Source: Lachnospiraceae bacterium (GTDB lineage Bacteria; Bacillota_A; Clostridia; Lachnospirales; Lachnospiraceae). From it: 18,637 bases of DNA. Position numbers and translations under genes: made by a program. Below, in pieces: positions 9,252 through 17,491 of the stretch (position 1 is its first letter; every line of letters begins with the position of its first letter). Where the stretch lies: assembly GCA_017542725.1 (NCBI GenBank), contig JAFXWR010000132.1, positions 1-18,637 of the forward strand, written 5' to 3'. The notes below the pieces were generated by a model. That model was not told the DNA's origin and did no database searches. It worked only from the letters and a program-made list of their open reading frames with translations.

Positions 9252-12017
9252 ATGACACTAGCAAAATTAAAAAGTACAATATCAGTGGTATTGATAATTT
9301 CAATGCTTATTACTACTGGAGGGATTAAAACACTTGCAGAGTCTATTGATGATGTCGTCAAAAATGAAATTGCGAGTAATAATAAAAAAGATAGTTTTTA
9401 TGGCGAGACATTTTCAACTGGTTCTAATTTATTAGTTAATGATGATGTTGACGAAGAAGGAGAAGGAGAAAATGATATATATGGAACTGAAGACGAACCG
9501 GAAGAAGATACTGAAACTACTGAATCAGTAGGCGAGAGTAATGATGTTGAACAAGATGCTAGTGAAGAGCCAAGTAATGACATAGAAACAAGTACTAGTG
9601 AAGAGTCATATGATGATATTGAGACAAATGCTAGTGAAGAGTCAACTGAACTTGAAGAAACAAGCGAAACTATTGATAACACTTCCTCTTTTAATGATAT
9701 AGTAGCGAGCGAGAGTGAAGTTGTGGATGAGGATATTTCGAGTGAAAGTGAGCCCATATATGAGAGTATTTCGAGTGAAAGCGAAACTATATATGAGAAC
9801 GCTGCAAGCCAAATTGATGTAGCTACATTAAATGAAATAGGAATAGTAATTGAAGATTTATCAAAAAGTGCAACTATAAGTATTATAGATAATAATATAT
9901 TTGGTTCAAGTCCTATTAATAATATTATTTGGTTTGGCACCTATCCACAGCAAGATGCAACTGGAGTCCAATATGAACCTATAAAGTGGAGAGTTTTGTC
10001 TCAAGACGGAAATGAAGCATTACTTTTGGCTGAAAATATACTTGATAATATTTTAGATAGCAGTTCGGAAACTTATTGGAATGCATCCGAACTTAGGACA
10101 TGGTTAAATGAAACCTTTAAGAATAAAGCGTTTACAGCAAATCAAATTAATAATGGAATAATTAGCAATACAATATCTACAAATGGAATTGATACAACTG
10201 ACAAAATATTCTTATTATCATATGATGATACAGTAAATAATAATTATTTTCCAAATATTGAATCAAAAAAAGCAATAGGTTCTAATTATGCAAAAAATGT
10301 ATTGAATCGTGGTGATAGATTAATAGTAGATTCAAATGGTTATTCTCCATGGTGGCTTCGTACTGCAATAGTTTCTACTCCATATTTTCGAAGAATAATA
10401 GATTGTGACGGGGACAGCGGTTTTAGTTATTATGATAGCACTGATGTTGGTGTTCGTCCCGCTTTTTATGCTAATCTTTCCTCTGATATTTTTAAAACAT
10501 CTAATAATGGGATAAGTTTTAATTTACATGGTGCAAGTTGGAAAGCAGAATCTACTTTATGGGGAGAAATGACTGCATACCAAGGAGGACAAAAGCTACC
10601 TACAGCAGATAATTTAGATAATTTTCCCGCTAATAAAGCATTTATTGGATGGACAATAAATGGTAATCTTGATAATGTTGTTACGGAACTTCCAATCAAT
10701 CAAACAGGTGATATAGTATTAAGTCCTGCATTAGTTGATGTGGGTGATGCTATCTGGTTTGGAACATTTCCACAACATGATAGAAATGGCATAATTAGAG
10801 AACCAATCAAATGGAGAGTATTGAGTAATAATGCTAGTGAGGCACTTCTTGTTTCTGATACCATCCTTTATAACAAACCATTTAATGATACTTATGGAAG
10901 TGTACCTTGGTCTGCTTCATCTATTAGAAGTTGGCTTAATGATGAGTTTAAAAATGAAATATTTACAGATGAACAAATAAATAATGGATTAGTAACAAAA
11001 ACAATACAAACAACTGGCCAAAGTGATACTGAAGATGAATTGTTTTTATTATCTTTGGAAGAGGCAGAACAGTTATTTTCGAATAATTATAGTAGAAAAG
11101 TAGTAGCAACTAATTATGCAAAAAATATAGTTTATAATGGAACAAAACTTTGGACAGATAATGATTATGCTTATTATTGGCTTAGATCTCCAGGATACTT
11201 GGGCACAACTTATGCTACTTTTGTATGTGAAGATGGTAGTATTGATAACGAGGGTTATTATGTAAATGACTGTGAATTTAGTGGCATTCGTCCTGCATTT
11301 TATCTAAATCTTTCATCACCGATTTTTAAAACAAGTAATAATTCTGTAACATTTAACTTAAATGGTGGAAGTTGGAAAGAAGGTTCTGAACTTTGGGAAA
11401 GTTTTGATAGATATCAAGGTGGACAGAAACTGCCTACAAAAGAGAATATTGTAGCACCAAGAGGCTATGAGTTTGTTGGTTGGTCATATAGTGGTGAGAC
11501 TGCTACAATTAGTGAGATAGAAGTTGATAAAACAGGTGATATAGTTTTAGAGGCACAATATGAGTTTGAACATATTTTAGATGAGTATATTTGGTTTGGT
11601 ACATATCCACAAGGTAGTACAAATCTGTTGGAAATGGAACCTATAAGATGGAGAGTATTAGATCAAGATATGACTACAGGCGAGGTGTTTTTAGTATCTG
11701 AAAAAGTTTTAGATTATTGTAATTATTTTAATAGCATACATGAGGCTTCGATAGGTTTAGGCTGGCAAGGTAGTGTAATGAGAGAGTATTTAAATACTAC
11801 ACTTAAAAATAGAGCATTTACAAGAACTCAGATTGAGAATGGAATAATTGAGAAAACTATATATTCAAGAAATAAGGAGGGTAATTATGATAGTACCATA
11901 GATGCAGTATTTTTATTATCAAAAGATGAAGTAGAAAATACTGATTATTTTAGTGATGCTAATGATCGTATTGCTTATCCCGTTAGTTATTTAGGCTGGG
12001 GTATTAGCGATCCATAG
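9252..12017 (+). CDS. DUF6273-repeat surface protein, N-terminal part ending at an in-frame amber codon
   Basis: This 921-residue part opens with a signal peptide (core TISVVLIISMLITTG, similar to the leader of gene 1). An acidic Ser/Glu-rich spacer with short repeats such as ISSESE follows (about 50-200). DUF6273 modules are at about 227-412 and 501-689, and a third begins at 780. Each starts WFG(T)(Y/F)PQ, continues with EPI(K/R)WRVL and LR(T/S)WLN-type motifs, then WWLR or YYWLR, and ends VRPA or IRPA. Spacer domains between modules carry (F)(N/D)LNGGSWK and YQGGQKLPT. The frame stops at TAG (12015-12017) just before a YYWLR motif, in the middle of module 3, and continues in the same frame to 15536. 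It is therefore the front of a 2095-codon gene with a nonsense codon at position 922, not a complete protein. As written it would be secreted without the wall-binding end. Ligand and function are unknown. Confidence 0.9.
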   Translation: MTLAKLKSTISVVLIISMLITTGGIKTLAESIDDVVKNEIASNNKKDSFYGETFSTGSNLLVNDDVDEEGEGENDIYGTEDEPEEDTETTESVGESNDVEQDASEEPSNDIETSTSEESYDDIETNASEESTELEETSETIDNTSSFNDIVASESEVVDEDISSESEPIYESISSESETIYENAASQIDVATLNEIGIVIEDLSKSATISIIDNNIFGSSPINNIIWFGTYPQQDATGVQYEPIKWRVLSQDGNEALLLAENILDNILDSSSETYWNASELRTWLNETFKNKAFTANQINNGIISNTISTNGIDTTDKIFLLSYDDTVNNNYFPNIESKKAIGSNYAKNVLNRGDRLIVDSNGYSPWWLRTAIVSTPYFRRIIDCDGDSGFSYYDSTDVGVRPAFYANLSSDIFKTSNNGISFNLHGASWKAESTLWGEMTAYQGGQKLPTADNLDNFPANKAFIGWTINGNLDNVVTELPINQTGDIVLSPALVDVGDAIWFGTFPQHDRNGIIREPIKWRVLSNNASEALLVSDTILYNKPFNDTYGSVPWSASSIRSWLNDEFKNEIFTDEQINNGLVTKTIQTTGQSDTEDELFLLSLEEAEQLFSNNYSRKVVATNYAKNIVYNGTKLWTDNDYAYYWLRSPGYLGTTYATFVCEDGSIDNEGYYVNDCEFSGIRPAFYLNLSSPIFKTSNNSVTFNLNGGSWKEGSELWESFDRYQGGQKLPTKENIVAPRGYEFVGWSYSGETATISEIEVDKTGDIVLEAQYEFEHILDEYIWFGTYPQGSTNLLEMEPIRWRVLDQDMTTGEVFLVSEKVLDYCNYFNSIHEASIGLGWQGSVMREYLNTTLKNRAFTRTQIENGIIEKTIYSRNKEGNYDSTIDAVFLLSKDEVENTDYFSDANDRIAYPVSYLGWGISDP
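12015..12017 (+). other. In-frame TAG interrupting the third DUF6273 module
   Basis: The codons on both sides are in the same frame. Continuing past TAG gives YYWLRD, then a GGIRPA ending, completing the module exactly as in copies 1, 2 and 4. At this place, just before (W/Y)(W/Y)WLR, the other copies carry Pro, Ala or Ser. TCG (Ser) differs from TAG by one base. TAG also ends gene 1 (9240-9242) and this gene (15534-15536), so it is an ordinary stop in this genome. Confidence 0.9.
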
Positions 12018-15000
12018 TATTATTGGCTGAGAGATATTCTTGACGAAGGTTATGAAGTTAATAGTAGAATGATGTATGTCAAAGGTGATGGCACTATTTA
12101 TCGGGTTATGGCTTATCCTCGTGAGGCTGGTGGTATTAGACCTGCAATCTGTGTTAATACTTACATATTAAATACTTCAGATAATAATATAACTTTTGAT
12201 TTAAATGGTGGAAGTTGGAAAACTGGCTCTGAGCTTTGGCAAAGTTTTGATAAATATCAAGGGGGGCAGAAATTACCTACTATTGAGAATATAAATGCTC
12301 CTAATGGACAGATGCTTTTGGGTTGGACTTATGATGGTGGTGCTACAATCATAAATGAGATTCCAAGTGATATGAGAGGAGATCTCACTTTAAAAGCTGT
12401 ATATGATATTCCTGCATATGATATAATCTGGGATTTAACAGATGGTTCAAGTACTGAAAGTGGGTATTTTGAAGGTGGTGCAACACCATCGGATTTTTAT
12501 GTATATGGTGTAGGTGTGCCTACAATTCCAACAAATGTAATTGGTCCACATGGAAGAGAGTTTAGCCATTGGGAAGTAAATGGTATTAAAGTTACAAGTA
12601 TAACAACATCTGATTATGGAGACAAAACAATAAAAGCTGTTTATAATAATGAGATTTGGTTTGGTCGATATCCACAAAGCGATACAACTGGAGAGTTGTT
12701 AGAACCAATTAAGTGGAAATTGTTATATAAAAATGACGATGAAGCATTTCTTGTTTCTGAAAAAATACTTGATAATGTTTCTTATAATGATTTAGGCGGT
12801 AGGAGGAATTGGGAAACATCAACTGTTAGAAACTGGTTAAATGACACATTTATAATTGATGATGATAACAAAAATTATTTTAATGGTATTCAGAAAGGTG
12901 TCATTAAGGAGAAAACATTGCGAAATAGTTTTTGTTTAGATACTAATGATAAAATATTTTTAATGCATCGTGATGACCTTTCTTATCTTGGTAATGGAGT
13001 TCCAGCATATCTTTATGCTTCTGCAACTCCATATGCAAAAAACATATATAATGATCATTACCAGTTAAAAGTGTATGATAATGGAGCAAGCTCTTGGTGG
13101 CTTCGTTCACAAAGTGACACTAAAAACTATGCTGATATCATTATTGGTGATAATTTAGTCGTAGATCAAAAACTTTTAAATAATAATACAGTTGGTGTTC
13201 GCCCTGCAATTTATGTTGATCTCACATCACGGTATTTTAGATTGAATAATAATAAAGTTTATTGGAATTTGGGAGATGTTAGTTTTAAGCCTGAAGCAGC
13301 ATTATGGAATGATTATAAGACTTATCAACCAGGACAAAAACTTCCTTCTATAGATGATATATTAGTACCAACTGGCTATAATTTTTCTGGATGGAAAATT
13401 AATGATGGTGTAGTTATATATAATGAAATTCCTATAGTTCAAACCGGTGATATTACTTTAACACCAAAAATAGCAATTGATTCTAGGAGGATTAGTTATT
13501 TTAGGAATGGTGGTGAATGGACAGGCCCAGCACCAGGATGGTTAAAAAATTATGATGAAGAAGTTATACTTCCAGTAGCATCTGACATAGTTAAAAATGA
13601 TGGAAATATTGATTATGTATTTAAAGGCTGGTATACAGAGGATGGATCTAATACAGGTATTTGGGATGAGACAAAAAAAGTGACAGTATTACCTGCAAAT
13701 GTTCCATTAATACCTTTTGAATATGACTATGTATTCTATGCGAGATGGGAACTCCCGACCTACGAAGTAAGTTTCAATATGTTGGATCATGGCGCTACTC
13801 CATCCAATATTGAAGTTGGGTATAATGTTATAGTTCCAAGTGCAGATAGACCAGCAAGTCCTAATGAGATAGGCTATAAATTCTGTGGTTGGTATCAAAA
13901 TTATAATCAAGCAGTTACTGATTTTGATAGTAGATATACTAATCAATTTAATTTTGAAACTGATATAGTGTCAGCAAACATAATACTTTATGCTAAATGG
14001 AAACCAATCACATATACTATAAGATATAATGCAAATGGTGGTTCAGTTTCACCTGCGACAGACATTAAAATTTATGATACTAATTTGACTCTAGCAAATC
14101 CAACAAAAGAGGGATATGATTTTGATGCCTGGTATCAGAATTATGAGTCATCAACTGAGACATTTACAAATATATATGATGGAACTATAGATATATGTAC
14201 ATTAGACGGAGATATAAAAAATATATATGCAAAATGGCTTCCACATGAGTATATAGTTGACTATGATTTAGGTTCAGAAGCAAGTACAGCAGGCGCTATG
14301 CCACCATTATCAACTATAACAAAGACTTATGGTGTGTCACTTGCAGATGGAGTATTACAAAATCCATCTGTTATTCCGACTGGGTTTGAGTTTATTGGAT
14401 GGTTTAAGGAAGCTGCATTTATAAATGAGTGGACTGGTGTGGATGACTTAACAAATGGTACAAGCCCACAAACAATTTATGCTAAATGGAACTTAATAAA
14501 GTATAATATAACATATGACGCACTAGGAGGAACGCTTCCAAGTGGAACATCCAATACATTTATAAAAACATATAGTAAAGCAGTGACACTTGTGAATCCA
14601 ACACGAGTTGGCTATGACTTTGATGGTTGGTATGCAGATTATAATGCAGAAACTAAGGTATACACTATTCCATTTAATGGACAAGTAGATATAAGCACAG
14701 ACACCACAGGTAAAACAATTTATGCAAAATGGGCAGCACATACATACTATATAACTTATGAGTTAGGTGGTCATGCAAATCCTATAACGCCAAAACTTAA
14801 AACTTATGGTGTATCATATACGCCTCCGACACCAGAAAATATTACTACTGGTTATGCCTTTGCAGGTTGGTATAAAGAACTTTCATATGTGAATCAGTAT
14901 TTAGGTGGTGATTTGACAACTGGCACAACAACTCAAGTTGTATATGCGAAATGGACTCAAAATCCAAAGCCAAGTCCAAGTCCAAACCCAAGTCCAAGTC

Positions 15001-15536
15001 CAAGCCCATATAACCCAGGAGGCGGTGGGGGAAGTAGTGGTGGTGGCTGTGGTGGCGGTGGTGGTGGTGTATTAGCACCTAAAAATAATATACCAAGTGT
15101 GTTGAGCATTAATACTAAAAAAGATATTAAGGCTGCATTAAATTTTAATACTTGCAAATGGAGTTATGATCCAATAAAAGATAAATGGCAACTAAAAGGT
15201 GACACTGAAAATGGTCTAAATATAAATGCAGTAGATGGATTCTATATTGTAGCAAGAGAAGATGAAAACTTTAATAGTTTAGCTACAGGTAAATTAGTAA
15301 TAGAGACATATTATTTTGATGCTCAAGGTGATATGTGGAAAGGCTTTGTTAAAACAGCAGATAATAAGACCTACTATTTTGATGCTACATATGATAAGAG
15401 AGAAGGTCTTATGGCAATTGGTTGGACTAAAATTGTGAACGACTGGTACTATTTTGGAACAGATGGGACAATGCTTATAAATAGTGTGACACCTGATGGC
15501 TATCAAGTAGGAGAAAATGGCAAGTGGATACAATAG
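12018..15536 (+). CDS. DUF6273/InlB-B-repeat surface protein, C-terminal part without start or signal peptide
   Basis: This is the continuation of gene 2 after the amber codon. The first ATG in frame is at 12069 (1155 residues from there), but no Shine-Dalgarno sequence is at a usable distance and no signal peptide follows, so separate productive expression is unlikely. It holds the end of DUF6273 module 3 (to about 12170), spacer domains, module 4 (12651-13230), and six InlB-B/Flg_new-type repeats (13491-14963). Each repeat ends in a form of GWY or GWF followed by (I/L)YAKW or FYARW. A Pro-Ser/Gly linker follows, then a C-terminal module with YYFDAQGDMWKGFVKTADN and WYYFGTDGTM, the same kind of wall-binding repeats as in gene 1. 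There is no leucine-rich internalin domain. The intact protein would be about 2094 residues. The intact domain pattern and lack of further stops or frameshifts suggest a recent mutation, a sequence error or real suppression. Confidence 0.85.
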   Translation, partial: YYWLRDILDEGYEVNSRMMYVKGDGTIYRVMAYPREAGGIRPAICVNTYILNTSDNNITFDLNGGSWKTGSELWQSFDKYQGGQKLPTIENINAPNGQMLLGWTYDGGATIINEIPSDMRGDLTLKAVYDIPAYDIIWDLTDGSSTESGYFEGGATPSDFYVYGVGVPTIPTNVIGPHGREFSHWEVNGIKVTSITTSDYGDKTIKAVYNNEIWFGRYPQSDTTGELLEPIKWKLLYKNDDEAFLVSEKILDNVSYNDLGGRRNWETSTVRNWLNDTFIIDDDNKNYFNGIQKGVIKEKTLRNSFCLDTNDKIFLMHRDDLSYLGNGVPAYLYASATPYAKNIYNDHYQLKVYDNGASSWWLRSQSDTKNYADIIIGDNLVVDQKLLNNNTVGVRPAIYVDLTSRYFRLNNNKVYWNLGDVSFKPEAALWNDYKTYQPGQKLPSIDDILVPTGYNFSGWKINDGVVIYNEIPIVQTGDITLTPKIAIDSRRISYFRNGGEWTGPAPGWLKNYDEEVILPVASDIVKNDGNIDYVFKGWYTEDGSNTGIWDETKKVTVLPANVPLIPFEYDYVFYARWELPTYEVSFNMLDHGATPSNIEVGYNVIVPSADRPASPNEIGYKFCGWYQNYNQAVTDFDSRYTNQFNFETDIVSANIILYAKWKPITYTIRYNANGGSVSPATDIKIYDTNLTLANPTKEGYDFDAWYQNYESSTETFTNIYDGTIDICTLDGDIKNIYAKWLPHEYIVDYDLGSEASTAGAMPPLSTITKTYGVSLADGVLQNPSVIPTGFEFIGWFKEAAFINEWTGVDDLTNGTSPQTIYAKWNLIKYNITYDALGGTLPSGTSNTFIKTYSKAVTLVNPTRVGYDFDGWYADYNAETKVYTIPFNGQVDISTDTTGKTIYAKWAAHTYYITYELGGHANPITPKLKTYGVSYTPPTPENITTGYAFAGWYKELSYVNQYLGGDLTTGTTTQVVYAKWTQNPKPSPSPNPSPSPSPYNPGGGGGSSGGGCGGGGGGVLAPKNNIPSVLSINTKKDIKAALNFNTCKWSYDPIKDKWQLKGDTENGLNINAVDGFYIVAREDENFNSLATGKLVIETYYFDAQGDMWKGFVKTADNKTYYFDATYDKREGLMAIGWTKIVNDWYYFGTDGTMLINSVTPDGYQVGENGKWIQ
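13491..14963 (+). repeat. Six InlB-B-type (Flg_new) protein repeats
   Basis: Six consecutive repeats of about 75-90 residues with patterns such as TYTIRYNANGG, GYDFDAWY and IYAKW. They are divergent at the DNA level, so this is an old array of beta-grasp-like stalk domains, not a recent expansion. Confidence 0.85.
14961..15072 (+). repeat. Pro-Ser and poly-Gly linker
   Basis: Short CCAAGT hexamer repeats encode PSPSPNPSPSPSP, followed by GGT-type codons encoding Gly-rich sequence with one Cys (GGGCGGGG). This is a wall-spanning or flexible linker in front of the C-terminal wall-binding module, matching the Gly-rich linker at the same place in gene 1 (about 8686-8745). Confidence 0.8.
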
Positions 15537-15540
15537 ATAT

Positions 15541-15650
15541 AAACATTAAAATGTATATTTATAATTATATTTGCATAAAACCAATTTGCTAAATATGTGC
15601 AAAATGTGATATAAATGTGAAAAAAATAATGAGGTCCGTCCCCATTATTT
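15541..15650 (+). mobile_element. Right-end fragment of a REP-bounded element (copy E0)
   Basis: The 110 bp here align without gaps to 17861-17970 at roughly 90% identity, apart from a patchy stretch at 15561-15570. The end is a REP hairpin: AAAATAATG (15623-15631) pairs with CATTATTTT (15643-15651) around AGGTCCGTCCC. No left half is seen, because the match begins 4 bp after the stop codon of gene 2. No separate terminator follows gene 2, so this hairpin with its T-rich 3' side may serve as one. The stretch 15651-15681 holds only the weak leader of the next gene. Confidence 0.8.
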
Positions 15651-15681
15651 TAATGTAGTAAGGAATGATATTGGAAAAAGT

Positions 15682-16305
15682 ATGAATGATTTAAAATTTG
15701 AAATGATGAAACAAGATGAAATAGAAGAAAGTGCCATGCTCACTGTAAGGGCATTTGAAGATTATAATTATATGGTTAACTATATGGCTGATAGTGATAG
15801 GCGAAGAAAGTTTTTAGAAATCACAATGCCAATAGAATTAAAGATAAATCATGAAGCAATAAATGTTGTTGTGAAAAAAGATAATAGGATAGTCGCTGTT
15901 GCTACCATTTATAGACCGGGTGGCAAAAAAGTAAATGACATAGAGTATTTTAAAGCGGGAATGATAAAAGCATTTTTAGCAGGTGGAATAATAGATGTAT
16001 GTGCTTGGGTCAATATGGATAAACACGCATCTACACCTTGCCATACATTAAAAAAAGATGCGTGGTATGTAAATATGATTACAGTTGAACCAGGGTTTCA
16101 AGGTAAAGGCATAGGCAGTAAATTAATCAACGATTTTATTGTGCCCTATGTCAAAGATAATGGTGGTAAAGAAGTATCGCTATTTACAAATAATGATAAA
16201 AATAAAAAGTTTTATGTAAAAAATGGGTTTACTGAATTTGACTATAAAGAGTTTAGTTATAAAGGTACCAAAATGCCAAATTATAGTATGGTGAGGACAG
16301 TATAA
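15682..16305 (+). CDS. GNAT family N-acetyltransferase
   Basis: This 207-residue cytoplasmic protein is expected to transfer an acetyl group from acetyl-CoA to an unknown acceptor. The GNAT fold is shown by the acetyl-CoA loop in VNMITVEPGFQGKGIGSKLI, where Q-x-x-G-x-G falls at about residues 140-145, and by the motif-B-like FYVKNGFTEF (about 176-185). The length is normal for a single-domain member. The start at 15682 has only a weak purine stretch (GGAAAAAG) before it, and a better AAGGA at 15660-15664 is too far upstream. The gene begins about 30 bp after one REP end and stops about 60 bp before another, so it stands alone between mobile repeats. The substrate cannot be told from the sequence. 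Confidence 0.92.
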   Translation: MNDLKFEMMKQDEIEESAMLTVRAFEDYNYMVNYMADSDRRRKFLEITMPIELKINHEAINVVVKKDNRIVAVATIYRPGGKKVNDIEYFKAGMIKAFLAGGIIDVCAWVNMDKHASTPCHTLKKDAWYVNMITVEPGFQGKGIGSKLINDFIVPYVKDNGGKEVSLFTNNDKNKKFYVKNGFTEFDYKEFSYKGTKMPNYSMVRTV

Positions 16306-16367
16306 AATTGTTTAATCAGCGTGATTGAGTGCATAACTGGTTTTTCTGTATAGAGTTAAAACATTTG

Positions 16368-16830
16368 AATAACGGGGACGGACCTCATTATTTTTTAACA
16401 AAAAGAACACAATTTATGCTAAAAAGTTAATATGCCAAGACACAGTAGAATTAAATCAAAAACAAATATATATCATGTAATGAATAGGGGTTTAAATAAA
16501 CAAATTCTTTTTGATGATGAAGTTGATTATTTAAGATACTTGCAGCAAAGAAATATAGTGATAAAGAAGTAATAGAAAAATTGCTACAATTTTCAAATAC
16601 AAGAAGAATAAGTGAGTATAGAAATATGGAAGAGCCGATTAAAATGTTATCAATACTTAAGTTAATAGATGAAGGAATATCAATGATGCAATTAAGTAGA
16701 GTAACAGGAGTCTATTATAGCAAAATACAAAAACTAAAAAAGGGACAGGAGGGAAAGATAGTTGGACTTACATACTATAATTAGATGTGATAAAAATATG
16801 AAAAAAATAATGAGGTCCATCCCCATTATT
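16368..16830 (+). mobile_element. REP-bounded element carrying a decayed RAYT gene (copy E1)
   Basis: The left REP (16368-16392, core GGGGACGGACCTCATTATT) and right REP (16806-16830, core AATGAGGTCCATCCCC) are in inverted orientation. The inner 23 bp of the left end (16374-16396) is the exact reverse complement of 15621-15643, and the right end (16802-16824) differs from it by one base. Between them are a conserved right-arm sequence (16397-16431, shared with 18010-18055) and the remains of a transposase gene. REP pairs around a RAYT gene are the standard arrangement for this family. The 62 bp before this element (16306-16367) hold nothing I can identify. Confidence 0.75.
16432..16784 (+). 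pseudogene. REP-associated tyrosine transposase (RAYT, Y1_Tnp) remnant
   Basis: The ATG at 16432 opens MPRHSRIKSKTNIYHVMNRG followed by LNKQILFDDEVDYLRYL, the characteristic start of RAYT/IS200-like Y1 transposases. This frame stops at 16570-16572 after 46 codons. A different frame (through 16581-16784) then gives SDKEVIEKLLQF and ILKLIDEGISMMQLSRVTGV, resembling the C-terminal helix-turn-helix tail of Firmicute RAYTs. Everything between, including the His-hydrophobic-His metal site and the catalytic Tyr region, is missing, so an internal deletion has removed more than half of the gene and shifted the frame. A full-length member would be well over 200 residues. It cannot be active. The ATG at 16581 in the tail is not a real gene start. 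Confidence 0.75.
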
Positions 16831-16845
16831 TTCTCTTTTAAATTT

Positions 16846-17469
16846 ATGAAAACATTTACAATTTTAACTTTTTGTATATCACTACTTGGATGCTCACCAT
16901 TTAAATTATTTAATAATATAAACATTGATTCTATTATAAAATCAGACAAAAAGAATTATGTAAGTGAAATGGGTGAAGAAATACTTAGATGCATCAAAGA
17001 AAAAGATAAAAAAGGTATTAGCAGTTTGTATTGTCAAAAAGTTGAAAATACGGAATATTTAAGTAAACAGATAGATTATATATTTGATTATATTGATAAA
17101 AATGGTGGATTGATTATAAAAAATGGCTCTTGGAACTATCCTTCGAGTCATGGCTCGTATGATGGAAGTGGAAGTAAGAGTATACAGTATTTTTCGTGTA
17201 AATATAGTGGTAACGTTTATATTAATAATATACAATATGATTTACGATTTACAGCTTATCAGAAATTAAAGAAACATCAAGAGTATGAGGGTGTAATTAC
17301 AATTTCAATTGTTGAACATATAGATTCTAAAATAATTGATAAAGCATATAAGTATCGTGAAGAAAATGATACAATTAAAAGAATTTTTTTAGGATTTGAT
17401 TTGTTTAACTTTAATTATTATACTTTACAATATATGTCAATATTGCCAAAAGAGTTGAATGAAAACTAA
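16846..17469 (+). CDS. DUF5104-like lipoprotein
   Basis: This is a predicted lipoprotein of 207 residues from the chosen start, held at the outer face of the membrane. The N-terminus MKTFTILTFCISLLGC has a short hydrophobic stretch and a lipobox with the lipidated Cys at residue 16. The mature part begins with a helix (EEILRCIKEKDKKGISSLYC) followed by a predicted alpha/beta domain, which resembles DUF5104 lipoproteins of Clostridia from memory of the family. Its function is unknown. The start is uncertain: no Shine-Dalgarno is visible. In-frame ATGs at 16798 and 16810 lie in the REP end of the element to the left, and a still longer reading to 16762 overlaps the transposase remnant. Insertion of the element appears to have replaced the native upstream region, so expression may be weak. 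Confidence 0.75.
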   Translation: MKTFTILTFCISLLGCSPFKLFNNINIDSIIKSDKKNYVSEMGEEILRCIKEKDKKGISSLYCQKVENTEYLSKQIDYIFDYIDKNGGLIIKNGSWNYPSSHGSYDGSGSKSIQYFSCKYSGNVYINNIQYDLRFTAYQKLKKHQEYEGVITISIVEHIDSKIIDKAYKYREENDTIKRIFLGFDLFNFNYYTLQYMSILPKELNEN

Positions 17470-17491
17470 GAGTATGAACTTTTAGATAGTC

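Noticed and set aside
9398..9940. Antisense open frame of 180 codons, Ser-rich
   Set aside because: It is the mirror of the acidic Ser/Glu spacer of gene 2, with no sign of being a real gene.
12015..12017. Pyrrolysine insertion or a recoded genome
   Set aside because: TAG ends gene 1 and gene 2 at their natural C-termini, and the protein is not a methylamine methyltransferase or other known pyrrolysine protein. Ordinary suppression is still possible.
12069..12071. Independent gene start at ATG 12069
   Set aside because: No Shine-Dalgarno within range (the nearest GAAGG is 19 nt away), it falls inside a domain, and the frame is continuous with the gene before it.
10330..13200. Diversity-generating retroelement acting on the DUF6273 modules
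   Set aside because: No reverse transcriptase, template repeat or accessory gene is in the window, and the variation between modules looks old. Only a general resemblance remains.
14957..15157. Antisense frames rich in Pro/Gly/Leu or His
   Set aside because: They come from the CCAAGT and GGT codon repeats of the linker read on the other strand.
16581..16784. Separate 67-residue helix-turn-helix gene
   Set aside because: It is the tail of the deleted RAYT gene in another frame, without its own ribosome binding site.
16762..16845. Longer start for the lipoprotein gene at 16762
   Set aside because: It overlaps the transposase remnant, would start at TTG, and puts about 28 extra residues in front of a good lipoprotein signal.
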